34,135 nucleotides of DNA from Streptococcus sp. (GCA_003521145.1 DOTL01000057.1:1-34135), one strand, 5' to 3'; shown: positions 1 through 6,977, counted from the stretch's first letter. Notes: generated by a model from the sequence alone, not told the origin. Numbers and translations: made by a program.

Positions 1-129
1 GTTCTTCCTAATGATGGTTTGGTTGCTTTTCATTATAGTTCTTATGGGACTTTTTGTGTACACTTAAAAAGCTCTATAATCTCTACAGTGGTTTTACCCA
101 CTACAGAAATTATAGAGCCGGAAAAGTAG
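1..129 (+). other. Possible 3' end of a plus-strand gene, frame unresolved
   Basis: Two plus-strand frames are open from the window edge. One (from base 2) gives a very hydrophobic 21-residue tail ending in TAA at 65-67. The other (from base 1) gives about 42 residues ending in TAG at 127-129 and runs through the hairpin at 71-118. A hairpin with a T-run follows at 128-157, which fits a plus-strand gene ending here. Which frame is coding, and what the protein is, cannot be told from so little sequence. Confidence 0.25.
71..118 (-). terminator. Long hairpin, likely minus-strand terminator or repeat-element remnant
   Basis: Arms 71-91 and 98-118 form a 21-bp stem with three mismatches; the outer ten base pairs (GCTCTATAAT / ATTATAGAGC) are perfect. 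Read on the minus strand it is followed by five T, so it could end transcription of the minus-strand genes. The long symmetrical arms beginning GCTCTATAAT also resemble a dispersed streptococcal repeat or an insertion-sequence end, but no transposase is present. Confidence 0.5.
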
Positions 130-157
130 AGAAACTTTTTCTGGGTTTTCTCTTTTT
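128..157 (+). terminator. Rho-independent terminator, plus strand
   Basis: AGAGAAAC (128-135) pairs with GTTTTCTCT (145-153, one bulge) and is followed by a T-run (153-157). It probably ends the plus-strand gene that enters from the left edge. Confidence 0.45.
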
Positions 158-174
158 CAATTATTTGTTGTTAA

Positions 175-1022
175 TTACTGAAAAGGGTTAAATGTACCAG
201 AACTTCCTTGTTGACCTGCCATTTGCATCATCATTTGTTGCTGCTTGATACGCTCTGCTTCCTTATTCATATTGATAGAAACAACAAGAAGGATGACCCA
301 ACCGATGAATGTCCAGTTTAGGAGGATAGATAAGACAAAGATTAGCCATTTCTGGTCTGTTTTATTTAGGAGGGCTGGTAAGATAATAAGTGCTACAAAA
401 GGTAAAGAAAAAATTAGGAGGAAAAGTGCTGAGGGTAATGTTGCCCCAACTTCATCGCTAGCAACTCCAATTAAATATATTCCGAGGGCCCAGATGATAA
501 ATGGAATATCAGCGACGGCTAACATGATGAGGTTTGTTTGGGTTTTCTTGTCTTGTTTCTTCCAAGTTTCGTTTAGATTTTTGCTTGCTTGTTGGAAAGT
601 TTCGCCAGTTTGATTCGTAAATTGGTTAACAGTCTGACTGGCCGTTTCTACAACAGGTTTAACTTGTTCCGGGAAGGTCTTTGATTGATTTTCTTGAGCT
701 AGGTTAGTTGCTTGGAAAGTCTCTTCTTAATCTGCTGTAGAGTTAGTGAGTGGCTCTTCAGCAACATCATAGCTGTCAACATCTTTTTCGGCAGTTTCTA
801 CCACTTCTGTTGATGGTGCAGGTTCTCTGTAGGCTCAACAACTTCTGAGCCGTTCGTTGTTTCTACAGTCTTTTTTTGTGAGACAGTTTCTGTTACTTCG
901 ACAGTTTGTTTGGGAGTTTCTCGGACAAACTCGCCTTTCTGAGCTGCTTCAGCCATTTCTTGAATACTTGGATTACGACCATTAACTGCTTGGAAAAAAT
1001 CAATCCAATCTTGTTGCTTCGT
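175..1022 (-). pseudogene. Broken membrane-protein gene (start codon, frameshift and stop lesions)
   Basis: Read on the minus strand, a strong Shine-Dalgarno (GGAGG, 1035-1031) sits 8 nt before ACG (1022-1020) where ATG is expected; the residues that follow begin KQQDWIDFFQAVNGR, a plausible N-terminus. About 70 codons later a one-base deletion near 825-828 shifts the frame; the resumed frame has an in-frame TAA at 729-727 and then runs to the normal stop at 177-175. Repaired, the product would be about 280 residues: an acidic, Thr/Glu-rich N-terminal half and a C-terminal part with two to three hydrophobic segments, ending in NPFQ. An ATG at 525 could still give a 116-residue membrane fragment. 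I do not recognise the function. The DUF2752 and TM2 genes next to it suggest a small membrane-protein cluster. Confidence is high that the gene is broken, low on its role. Confidence 0.8.
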
Positions 1023-1069
1023 GTGTATAACCTCCAGATATCTTGATTATAAAAATGTTGATAATTACA

Positions 1070-1098
1070 ATTATAGCAATAGTATATGGGGACTGCAA
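1070..1098 (-). promoter_or_regulatory. Sigma-A promoter of the broken membrane-protein gene
   Basis: On the minus strand TTGCAG (1098-1093), a 17-nt spacer and an extended -10, TGC TATAAT (1078-1070). The promoter looks fully intact although the gene behind it is dead. Confidence 0.6.
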
Positions 1099-1112
1099 TG
1101 GGAGTTTTTACT

Positions 1113-1418
1113 TTATTTCCTTATAATCTTCTTATCACTAAAGATGGGAAAGAGAAAGAAATAGGTTAGGATATAGACCACTAGAGGATATATCAGTGGA
1201 TTATAGTTCCAGGCTTCTTGCCAATCTAGGTGTAAGAGCCTAACACTAGCGCGTGTTAGGCCTGCGCTCCAACCCTTAAGTCCAAATGGTCTTAGGATTA
1301 AACTGAGTGGTGTTGGCAGATGCAAAAGGTAGACTCCATAAACTGCCACTAAAACTAAGAGATATAATCTAAAAAAACGCTGGTGGTAGGCCCATAAGCG
1401 TGTGAAATAGTTTTTCAT
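1113..1418 (-). CDS. DUF2752 family small membrane protein
   Basis: A 101-residue protein with hydrophobic segments at about residues 17-33 and 76-92. The middle has the DUF2752 layout: a G-x-T-R-A stretch (GLTRASVRLLHLDW) followed by an N-P pair (YNPLIYP). Family members usually carry a cysteine pair of the type CPxCGxTR; here the equivalent stretch reads GWSAGLTRA, so both cysteines are gone. Its ATG overlaps the stop of the TM2 gene (TAATG, one shared base), so the two are translationally coupled. DUF2752 proteins often neighbour TM2-domain proteins. Their biochemical role is not established, and I infer only a membrane location. Confidence 0.75.
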   Translation of the reverse strand: MKNYFTRLWAYHQRFFRLYLLVLVAVYGVYLLHLPTPLSLILRPFGLKGWSAGLTRASVRLLHLDWQEAWNYNPLIYPLVVYILTYFFLFPIFSDKKIIRK

Positions 1419-1750
1419 TAGCCAATAACTGCAAAGAGTTTTTGAGCGTTTGATTGGCGAGTAGCATCCATGATAAGAAACCAGTCAACGATTGACCAAA
1501 TACCACATCCACCACATGTCAAAAGTTTACCGATACCAAGACCAACTTGTCCCAACATAAAGCGGTCGATTCCAAGAGAACCACCAAAAAGTGAGATAAT
1601 AAGCATCATTGTAGGATCTTGGAAGCTGATTGAGTAAAGCATTGGAAGTTGTTGTTCAGGAAGTGCCTCAAGGCGTTGGCGGATGTGCTGCACTTGTTCT
1701 GTTGGGAAATACTTGGCATTAGTTACTAGCCATTGATCGACTGGATTCAT
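1418..1750 (-). CDS. TM2 domain-containing membrane protein
   Basis: A 110-residue protein. The N-terminal 45 residues are hydrophilic (starting MNPVDQWLVTNAKYFP). The C-terminal half is a TM2 domain: a first transmembrane segment, GSLGIDRFMLGQ (the G-x-D-R-F hallmark), a Gly-rich stretch with two cysteines, then a second transmembrane segment containing IWSIVDWFLI. The start at 1750 is chosen because AGAGGAG lies 9 nt upstream; the frame stays open 52 more codons upstream, but that stretch has no suitable Shine-Dalgarno and reads like noncoding DNA. Coupled to the DUF2752 gene by TAATG. The 179-nt gap to the pseudouridine synthase may hold a weak promoter (TTGACC at 1822-1817), or the gene may be read from upstream. 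Function unknown. Confidence 0.8.
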   Translation of the reverse strand: MNPVDQWLVTNAKYFPTEQVQHIRQRLEALPEQQLPMLYSISFQDPTMMLIISLFGGSLGIDRFMLGQVGLGIGKLLTCGGCGIWSIVDWFLIMDATRQSNAQKLFAVIG

Positions 1751-1929
1751 AATTAAATACTCCTCTAGTTTATATGATATGTAAAGCTTAACATAATGTC
1801 CAGGGAGATTCAAGGTGGTCAAGGCTTTTGAAATCAATAAAAGCAACTTATTTGCAAGGTTCCGCTGTCTTATAACGAGAAGATCATTAGGATAATCCTT
1901 TCGCACTATGTTTGAGAGTGAGTTTGCTT

Positions 1930-2802
1930 TTATGATTTGTGATTTCTCAACACTTGTTCAAAACTTTCTGATTTAACCTTAACAGTGACTTTTTCGAGTG
2001 TTAAGGGGTGAGTGAAACTAAGGGAGTGGGCGTGTAGCATAAGTCTAGATGCTGGCTGATGACTGTAAAGTGGGTCCCCCAGAATAGCATGACCGTGATG
2101 GGACAGATGCACACGAATTTGGTGAGTTCGGCCGGTTTTTAGTTGACAGTTGACCAGACTGGCTCCTTCAAAGGTTTTGAGACGTGTGACGGTTGTATAC
2201 GCACTCTGCCCTTTTCGAGGATCCACCACCCGTTTTCTACGATCGTGGCGGTCGCGTCCAATCTTATCCTTATAAACAGTTTTCTTGGTCTGAAATTTAC
2301 CTTCAGTCAATGCCCAGTATTGACGCTGAATCATCTTATCTTCTAAAAGCCGGTTAAGAATTGGCAGGATAAATGGATTTTTAGCGAAGAGCACAGCTCC
2401 ACTAGTCTCCATGTCTAGTCGATGAACGACGTAACAGGTCTGACCACAGTAGGCCGAAACATGATTAAGAAGAGCAATTTCCGTGGGTTCATTACCATGC
2501 GTCTTCATTCCTTCAGGCTTATTGACCACGATGAGATGCTGATCCTCATAGAGAGGTTCTACCAGACTGGCATTTCCCATAGGGATAATTTTTTCAGGGT
2601 AGTCCTCCCGGTCAAAGGTCAGGCTAATCCTACCACCTTCTTTAACAGGACTCTGCCAATTAATAGTTTCTCCATTGATAAGGACATGTTTTTTCGTGCG
2701 TAGGAAATGACGAATCTTACGAGGAATGAGGAGTTTGGTTTCTAGCAAGTCTTTGACAGTCGTTGCAGGATAAGGATTGATAATTTCTACGTGTAAAGTC
2801 AT
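1930..2802 (-). CDS. RluA/RluD-family 23S rRNA pseudouridine synthase
   Basis: 290 residues. It converts specific uridines in RNA, probably 23S rRNA, to pseudouridine in the cytoplasm. The family signature HRLDMETSG is at residues 127-135; D130 is the expected catalytic aspartate. Other hallmarks are VNKPEGMKTHG (93-103) before the active site and LKTGRTHQIRVHL towards the C-terminus. The first 65 residues resemble an S4-like RNA-binding region (LINGETINW). The position of this paralogue within the RluA/C/D group, and so its exact target, cannot be set from sequence alone. The start at 2802 has no Shine-Dalgarno; an extended -10 sits 7 nt upstream, so the mRNA is probably leaderless. Divergent from pbp2A. 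Confidence 0.88.
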   Translation of the reverse strand: MTLHVEIINPYPATTVKDLLETKLLIPRKIRHFLRTKKHVLINGETINWQSPVKEGGRISLTFDREDYPEKIIPMGNASLVEPLYEDQHLIVVNKPEGMKTHGNEPTEIALLNHVSAYCGQTCYVVHRLDMETSGAVLFAKNPFILPILNRLLEDKMIQRQYWALTEGKFQTKKTVYKDKIGRDRHDRRKRVVDPRKGQSAYTTVTRLKTFEGASLVNCQLKTGRTHQIRVHLSHHGHAILGDPLYSHQPASRLMLHAHSLSFTHPLTLEKVTVKVKSESFEQVLRNHKS

Positions 2803-2808
2803 AGTTTC

Positions 2809-2817
2809 ATTATATCA
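2809..2817 (-). promoter_or_regulatory. Extended -10 promoter, predicted leaderless pseudouridine synthase mRNA
   Basis: On the minus strand TGA TATAAT (2817-2809) ends 6 nt before the ATG at 2802, so transcription should start at or next to the A of the start codon. No Shine-Dalgarno is possible. No convincing -35 is seen. Confidence 0.6.
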
Positions 2818-2852
2818 TGAACGTTTAAAAGAGGACAGAACCTGTAAAAACT

Positions 2853-2861
2853 TGGTATAAT
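2853..2861 (+). promoter_or_regulatory. Extended -10 promoter, predicted leaderless pbp2A mRNA
   Basis: TGG TATAAT (2853-2861) ends 6 nt before the pbp2A ATG at 2868. AGGACA (2832-2837), 18 nt upstream, is a poor -35. The geometry mirrors the divergent promoter at 2809-2817. Confidence 0.6.
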
Positions 2862-2867
2862 AGGTTT

Positions 2868-5195
2868 ATGACACTTTTTGATAATCTAAAAAACAAACTT
2901 TTTAAAGAAGAAACTAGCGGGAAGGGTAAGGGATCCCAGCCTGCTGGAAAATCGAAGGATTTACAAGATAGGATAAAAGGTCTTTTTGCCAAGAAGCCTG
3001 ATGAAGTTGAACAAGCCGTTGAAGACTTGGATATGTCTCAGGAAAATCAAGAGACGTCACGTTACCAACGTTCTAAGCAAAAGAAACCTATTGATACCAC
3101 CAAACCCTTAGGTAAGGTTCAGGCGTTCTTGAGCAAGTTTACGCTTTCGCCAAGAAATCCTATTCGCCGTTTCTGGCGTCGCTATCATATTGGGAAAATT
3201 CTCTTTATCATGCTAGCTGTGCTGGTTCTGACAGTAGGTTCCTACCTTTTCTATATTGCCAAGACGACCAATGTTTCAGATCTTCAAGATGCCTTGAAAG
3301 CCACTACGGTTATCTATGACAAAGAAGGCAATCAAGCTGGTTCATTGTCAGGGCAAAAAGGGACCTATGTGGAACTAGATGCTATTAGTGATAGCTTGGA
3401 GAATGCTGTCATAGCAACTGAGGACCGTACCTTTTATAAAAATAGCGGGGTTAACGTCAAGCGATTCCTCCTGGCTATTGTGTCCATGGGGCGCTTTGGT
3501 GGTGGTTCAACCATTACCCAACAGTTGGCTAAAAATGCCTTCTTGACTCAAGAACAGACTGTTACTCGTAAGGCCAAGGAATTCTTCCTCTCTTTGGAAT
3601 TAACAAAGAAATATAGCAAGCAAGAAATCCTTACCATGTACCTCAATAATGCTTACTTCGGAAACGGTGTTTGGGGTGTTGAAGACGCCAGCCAAAAATA
3701 CTTCGGGACAAGTGCCGCCAATCTAACCGTTGATGAAGCAGCGACTCTCGCTGGTATGCTTAAGGGACCTGAAATTTACAACCCAATTGATAATATCCTA
3801 AATTCGACCAACCGTCGAAACACTGTCCTTGCCAACATGGTTGATGACAAGAAGTTGAGTCAGGCGGACGCCGACAGTGCGGCAGGAGTTGATATGGCTA
3901 GCCGTCTGGATGATACCTATCAAGGGACCGGCGATGACTACAAGTATCCATCTTACTTTGATGCTGTCATTGAAGAAGCTACAAAGACTTATGGCTTGAG
4001 TGAGGATGAAATCGTTAAAAATGGTTACAAAATCTACACAGAGATGGATGCCAACTCACAAGCTAACATGCAACAAACCTATGAAAATACCTATCTCTTC
4101 CCTAAATCAGAAAGTGATGGTAGTACAGCTCAGTCAGCTAGTGTGGCACTTGATCCAACAACTGGAGCGGTCCGCGGTCTAGTAGGTCGTGTAGGTGGCA
4201 CTAGTGATACAACCTTCCGTAACTTTAATTATGCGACTCAAGGGAAGCGTAGTCCTGGTTCGACTATCAAACCATTACTGGTCTATGCCCCAGCTCTGGC
4301 TTCAGGATGGAGCATCAATGAGGACCTTCCTAATAAACCAATCGACTATAACGGCTATACTCCAACCAACTACGGTGGTGTTGAGACAGAGGATGTGCCC
4401 ATGTATCAAGCTTTGGCCAACTCCTACAATATCCCAGCAGTTTACCTCTTTAATCAAATCGGTATTCAAAAGGGGATTAGTTACGGTCAAAAATTTGGTC
4501 TTAACTTTGACAATGTTCCGGAAGAACTTGGAATTTCACTTGGTGGTGGTGTGACAGCCAGTCCTCTTCAAATGGCTCAGGCTTATGCGACCTTTGCTAA
4601 TGGTGGTGAGATGAATACAGCTTATTTCATCACTAAAATTGAAAATGCCAGTGGAGATATTATTGCTACCCATAGTAAGAAGTCTAAACGTGTTGTCAGC
4701 CAGTCAGTAGCTAACCAGATGACTAGCATGATGCTTGGTACCTTCTCAAATGGTTCCGCTGTGAATGCCAACTACACGGGTTACACAATGGCAGGTAAGA
4801 CAGGTACTGTTCAGGCTGAATTCAACAAGGATTTGACTAGTGATCAGTGGGTGATTGGTTATACTCCTGATGTGGTCATGACGACCTGGATTGGTTTTGA
4901 TAAGACTGACGAAAGTCACTACCTGACAGGAGCTAGCTCGGGAACAGCTTCGACAATCTTCAGCTATATCGCTGCGGATGTTTTACCAAATACACCAGGT
5001 ACTGAGTTTACTGTTGAAAATGCCTATGCAGCTGATGGTCAAACCCTAGACTATACGGCAGATCCAAATGACTCACGTAATAGTAGTAACAAGTCATGGA
5101 CAGATAAGGCATCAGATGTTGTGAATGATGTTAAAGATCAGGCAAGTAGCCTATGGGATAAGGTTACAGACTCCTTCTCAGGTCTGTTTAGATAG
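2868..5195 (+). CDS. pbp2A: Class A penicillin-binding protein 2a (bifunctional peptidoglycan synthase)
   Basis: 775 residues. It polymerises glycan strands from lipid II and cross-links them on the outer face of the membrane. Layout: a long charged cytoplasmic tail (1-110), one transmembrane helix (about 111-131), and a GT51 glycosyltransferase domain with ATEDRTFY (E185 catalytic), GGSTITQQLAKNAF (211-224) and a second catalytic-type Glu near 244. The transpeptidase domain has S465 in STIK, S519-Y-N521 and K644-T-G. The C-terminal 80 residues after the catalytic domain are acidic and of low complexity. Length and the extended cytoplasmic tail match streptococcal PBP2a rather than PBP1a or 1b; in pneumococcus this enzyme is controlled through its cytoplasmic region. 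The start at 2868 has no Shine-Dalgarno and lies at the predicted transcription start. rpmG-secE-nusG downstream is the usual streptococcal arrangement. Confidence 0.95.
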   Translation: MTLFDNLKNKLFKEETSGKGKGSQPAGKSKDLQDRIKGLFAKKPDEVEQAVEDLDMSQENQETSRYQRSKQKKPIDTTKPLGKVQAFLSKFTLSPRNPIRRFWRRYHIGKILFIMLAVLVLTVGSYLFYIAKTTNVSDLQDALKATTVIYDKEGNQAGSLSGQKGTYVELDAISDSLENAVIATEDRTFYKNSGVNVKRFLLAIVSMGRFGGGSTITQQLAKNAFLTQEQTVTRKAKEFFLSLELTKKYSKQEILTMYLNNAYFGNGVWGVEDASQKYFGTSAANLTVDEAATLAGMLKGPEIYNPIDNILNSTNRRNTVLANMVDDKKLSQADADSAAGVDMASRLDDTYQGTGDDYKYPSYFDAVIEEATKTYGLSEDEIVKNGYKIYTEMDANSQANMQQTYENTYLFPKSESDGSTAQSASVALDPTTGAVRGLVGRVGGTSDTTFRNFNYATQGKRSPGSTIKPLLVYAPALASGWSINEDLPNKPIDYNGYTPTNYGGVETEDVPMYQALANSYNIPAVYLFNQIGIQKGISYGQKFGLNFDNVPEELGISLGGGVTASPLQMAQAYATFANGGEMNTAYFITKIENASGDIIATHSKKSKRVVSQSVANQMTSMMLGTFSNGSAVNANYTGYTMAGKTGTVQAEFNKDLTSDQWVIGYTPDVVMTTWIGFDKTDESHYLTGASSGTASTIFSYIAADVLPNTPGTEFTVENAYAADGQTLDYTADPNDSRNSSNKSWTDKASDVVNDVKDQASSLWDKVTDSFSGLFR

Positions 5196-5196
5196 C

Positions 5197-5225
5197 TTGT
5201 CAATTGCACCTAAAAGTGGTAAGAT
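5197..5225 (+). promoter_or_regulatory. Promoter of rpmG-secE
   Basis: TTGTCA (5197-5202), a 17-nt spacer ending in TGG, and TAAGAT (5220-5225). It starts two bases after the pbp2A stop codon, so rpmG-secE need not rely on pbp2A transcription. Confidence 0.6.
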
Positions 5226-5243
5226 AAAAAGAACGGAGGCGTT

Positions 5244-5396
5244 ATGGCACAGAAAAAAGCAAGCCTAGCGTGTGCTGAATGCGGGAGCCGAAACTACTCA
5301 ATTAATGTGAGTAGCACTCCCAAACCAACACGACTAGAAGTTAACAAATTTTGTAAACATTGTAAAAAATACACCTTGCATAAGGAAACAAGATAG
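5244..5396 (+). CDS. rpmG: 50S ribosomal protein L33
   Basis: 50 residues beginning MAQKKASLACAECGSRNYS. Two Cys pairs, CAEC (10-13) and CKHC (37-40), make the zinc ribbon, so this is the Zn-binding C+ type of L33 rather than the cysteine-free paralogue. Shine-Dalgarno GGAGG (5235-5239), 4 nt before ATG. It is followed after 8 nt by secE, the standard pairing. Part of the 50S subunit near the E site. Length is exactly typical. Confidence 0.97.
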   Translation: MAQKKASLACAECGSRNYSINVSSTPKPTRLEVNKFCKHCKKYTLHKETR

Positions 5397-5404
5397 GAGA
5401 CACC

Positions 5405-5581
5405 GTGAGACAAACTGGAAGTATTTTCAAAGTCTTGAAAGACACGACTTGGCCAGACCGTAAACAACGCTGGCATGATTTTATTTCAGTTCTTGAGTAT
5501 ACTGCGTTCTTCACTGTCATCATTTATGCGTTTGATGAATTGTTGAGTCGCGCTATGTCAGCACTGATTAACTTTTTCTAA
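5405..5581 (+). CDS. secE: Preprotein translocase subunit SecE
   Basis: 58 residues with a GTG start preceded by AGGAGA. A short amphipathic N-terminal part with the family hallmark TWPDRKQ (15-21) is followed by a single membrane-spanning segment, about residues 31-54 (YTAFFTVIIYAFDELL). This is the short single-helix form of SecE found in Gram-positive bacteria; it stabilises SecY in the translocon. It lies between rpmG and nusG as in most Firmicutes. A terminator after it (5591-5619) separates it from nusG. Confidence 0.95.
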   Translation: MRQTGSIFKVLKDTTWPDRKQRWHDFISVLEYTAFFTVIIYAFDELLSRAMSALINFF

Positions 5582-5590
5582 AGAAAACAC

Positions 5591-5619
5591 AAAAAGAGTG
5601 GGAATGCCTGCTCTTTTTT
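5591..5619 (+). terminator. Terminator after secE
   Basis: AAAAGAGTGG pairs with CTGCTCTTTT (G-U wobbles tolerated), then a run of T (5614-5619). The end of the T-run is also the upstream part of the nusG promoter. Confidence 0.75.
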
Positions 5620-5627
5620 GTTATAAT
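5619..5627 (+). promoter_or_regulatory. nusG promoter, overlapping the secE terminator
   Basis: Extended -10 TGT TATAAT (5619-5627), directly on the end of the secE terminator T-run; there is no clear -35. Predicted start about 5634. Confidence 0.55.
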
Positions 5628-5633
5628 AAATGC

Positions 5634-5781
5634 AGATAAAAGCGAGAACAGGGGCCATCAGGCTTTTTTATTACGCTTTGAATTAAACCATAGGCAGTCA
5701 TTTACATTTAACACTCGCATCTAGAAGATAGCTAGCCAAAGGTGTTTAAATGTCATTTAGAAAAAAGAAAGGAATCCTAAA
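5634..5781 (+). other. Long structured nusG 5' leader
   Basis: About 148 nt lie between the predicted start and the nusG ATG. AAAGCG (5639-5644) can pair with CGCTTT (5674-5679), enclosing GCC-ATCA-GGC and a T6 tract. A second pair, ACATTTAACAC (5704-5713 region) with GTGTTTAAATG (5742-5752), forms a hairpin that stops 20 nt short of the Shine-Dalgarno. Such a leader could allow control of nusG, but no known motif was recognised. Confidence 0.35.
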
Positions 5782-6321
5782 ATGCTAGATTCATTCGACA
5801 AGGGCTGGTTCGTCCTTCAAACGTATTCAGGATACGAAAACAAAGTTAAAGAAAACCTTTTGCAACGTGCCCAAACTTATAACATGCTTGAAAATATTTT
5901 GCGTGTTGAAATCCCAACTCAAACTGTAAATGTTGAGAAAAACGGTAAAGTTAAAGAAGTGGAAGAAAACCGCTTCCCTGGTTACGTTCTTGTTGAGATG
6001 GTAATGACAGACGAAGCATGGTTCGTTGTCCGTAATACTCCGAACGTTACTGGTTTCGTTGGTTCTCACGGTAACCGTTCTAAACCAACACCACTTTTGG
6101 AAGAAGAAATCCGTCAAATCTTGATTTCAATGGGTCAAACTGTTGATGTCTTTGATACTAATATCAAGGTTGGTGATGTGGTTCAAATCATTGATGGTGC
6201 CTTTATGGGTCAAGAAGGCCGTGTTGTAGAAATTGAAAACAACAAGGTTAAAATCATGATTAACATGTTTGGTTCAGAAACAGCTGCTGAACTTGAACTT
6301 TACCAAATTGCTGAACTTTAA
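5782..6321 (+). CDS. nusG: Transcription termination/antitermination factor NusG
   Basis: 179 residues, cytoplasmic. The NGN domain (about 8-110) contains WFVLQTYSGYENKVKENL and FPGYVLVEM and binds the RNA polymerase clamp to modulate pausing. The C-terminal KOW domain (about 125-179) contains VGDVVQIIDGAFMGQEGRV and contacts ribosomal protein S10 or Rho. Shine-Dalgarno AAAGGA lies 8 nt before the ATG at 5782. Length is normal. Unlike in many Firmicutes, secE and nusG are separated here by a terminator, a promoter and a long leader. Confidence 0.96.
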   Translation: MLDSFDKGWFVLQTYSGYENKVKENLLQRAQTYNMLENILRVEIPTQTVNVEKNGKVKEVEENRFPGYVLVEMVMTDEAWFVVRNTPNVTGFVGSHGNRSKPTPLLEEEIRQILISMGQTVDVFDTNIKVGDVVQIIDGAFMGQEGRVVEIENNKVKIMINMFGSETAAELELYQIAEL

Positions 6322-6333
6322 GATGGATAAAAA

Positions 6334-6360
6334 GAGGTTGGGATAAGAGACTTCAACCTC
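6334..6360 (+). repeat. Streptococcal intergenic hairpin
   Basis: GAGGTTG (6334-6340) pairs with CAACCTC (6354-6360) around a 13-nt loop containing GGATAAGAGAC. The layout resembles the rnpB terminator hairpin at 22154-22177 (AGGCTGGGACA ... TCAGCCT), so both may belong to one family of dispersed hairpins. It has no T-run of its own. Confidence 0.45.
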
Positions 6361-6384
6361 GAAAGACTATCTCATTAAACTTGA

Positions 6385-6440
6385 GGGAGAGGCTAGAAAC
6401 TAGATTTTTGAAATTTAGTTCTGTGTCACTCCCTTTTTTT
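6385..6440 (+). terminator. Terminator-like hairpin immediately before the PAP2 gene
   Basis: GGGAG (6385-6389) pairs with CTCCC (6429-6433); inside, AGAAACTAGATTT pairs with AAATTTAGTTCT (one bulge). A T7 tract follows at 6434-6440. It probably ends nusG transcription but lies only 7 nt before the next start codon. Confidence 0.6.
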
Positions 6441-6447
6441 CTAACGG

Positions 6448-6936
6448 ATGATGAATTACAAACGATTTTACGATAGGATTAGTACTCCTTTACGTTCTTA
6501 CGCTAAGGTTTTAGAAGGCTTGAACAAAATTATAACTAGGACTTTTTACCTGCTTTTTCCTATATTTCTTATTTGGGTTTTGCTAAGGGGTGGCTGGTTT
6601 ATTCTCTCTACGACAGTGCTTATTATGGGGGGAGGCTTTTTCCTTCTTTCTCTTGGTCGTAGTCTCTATAATCGACCGCGTCCATACCATACTTGGGCTA
6701 TCCAACCCCTTATTAAGAAGGACAGTCTAGGCAAGTCCTTTCCCAGCCGGCATGTTTTCTCAGCGACTGTTATAGCTATGTTGGCGCTGACGCTTAACCC
6801 CTGGCTAGGTGGGGCTATGCTTTTTCTGGCGGGTGCTCTAGCTCTTTTACGCGTGCTAGGTGGTGTTCACTATCCTAGTGATGTTTTGGCAGGCTACGTC
6901 ATTGGAATCCTTGTGGGTCTTCTTCTTTACCTATAG
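6448..6936 (+). CDS. PAP2-family membrane phosphatase
   Basis: 162 residues, multi-pass membrane protein with hydrophobic segments near 30-46, 50-70, 104-118, 122-135 and 147-162. The three PAP2 phosphatase motifs are present: RSLYNRPRP (71-79), PSRH (99-102) and RVLGGVHYPSD (135-145). H102 and H141 would be the catalytic histidines. Such proteins remove phosphate from lipid phosphates such as undecaprenyl-PP or phosphatidylglycerol-P; undecaprenyl-PP recycling would suit the peptidoglycan genes nearby but is inference. The start is uncertain between two adjacent ATGs (6448, 6451). Neither has a good Shine-Dalgarno, and a terminator-like T-run ends 7 nt upstream. Confidence 0.88.
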   Translation: MMNYKRFYDRISTPLRSYAKVLEGLNKIITRTFYLLFPIFLIWVLLRGGWFILSTTVLIMGGGFFLLSLGRSLYNRPRPYHTWAIQPLIKKDSLGKSFPSRHVFSATVIAMLALTLNPWLGGAMLFLAGALALLRVLGGVHYPSDVLAGYVIGILVGLLLYL

Positions 6937-6943
6937 AAAATCT

Positions 6944-6973
6944 AGTCCTTCTTTGAAAGAGGAGGGCTTTTTT
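6944..6973 (+). terminator. Terminator of the PAP2 gene
   Basis: AGTCCTTCTTT (6944-6954) pairs imperfectly with AAAGAGGAGGGCT (up to 6968), followed by six T. Confidence 0.75.
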
Positions 6974-6977
6974 CGTT

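Noticed and set aside
1751..1906. 52-residue N-terminal extension of the TM2 protein
   Set aside because: No Shine-Dalgarno or family similarity; the residues look like translated noncoding DNA, while AGAGGAG marks the ATG at 1750.
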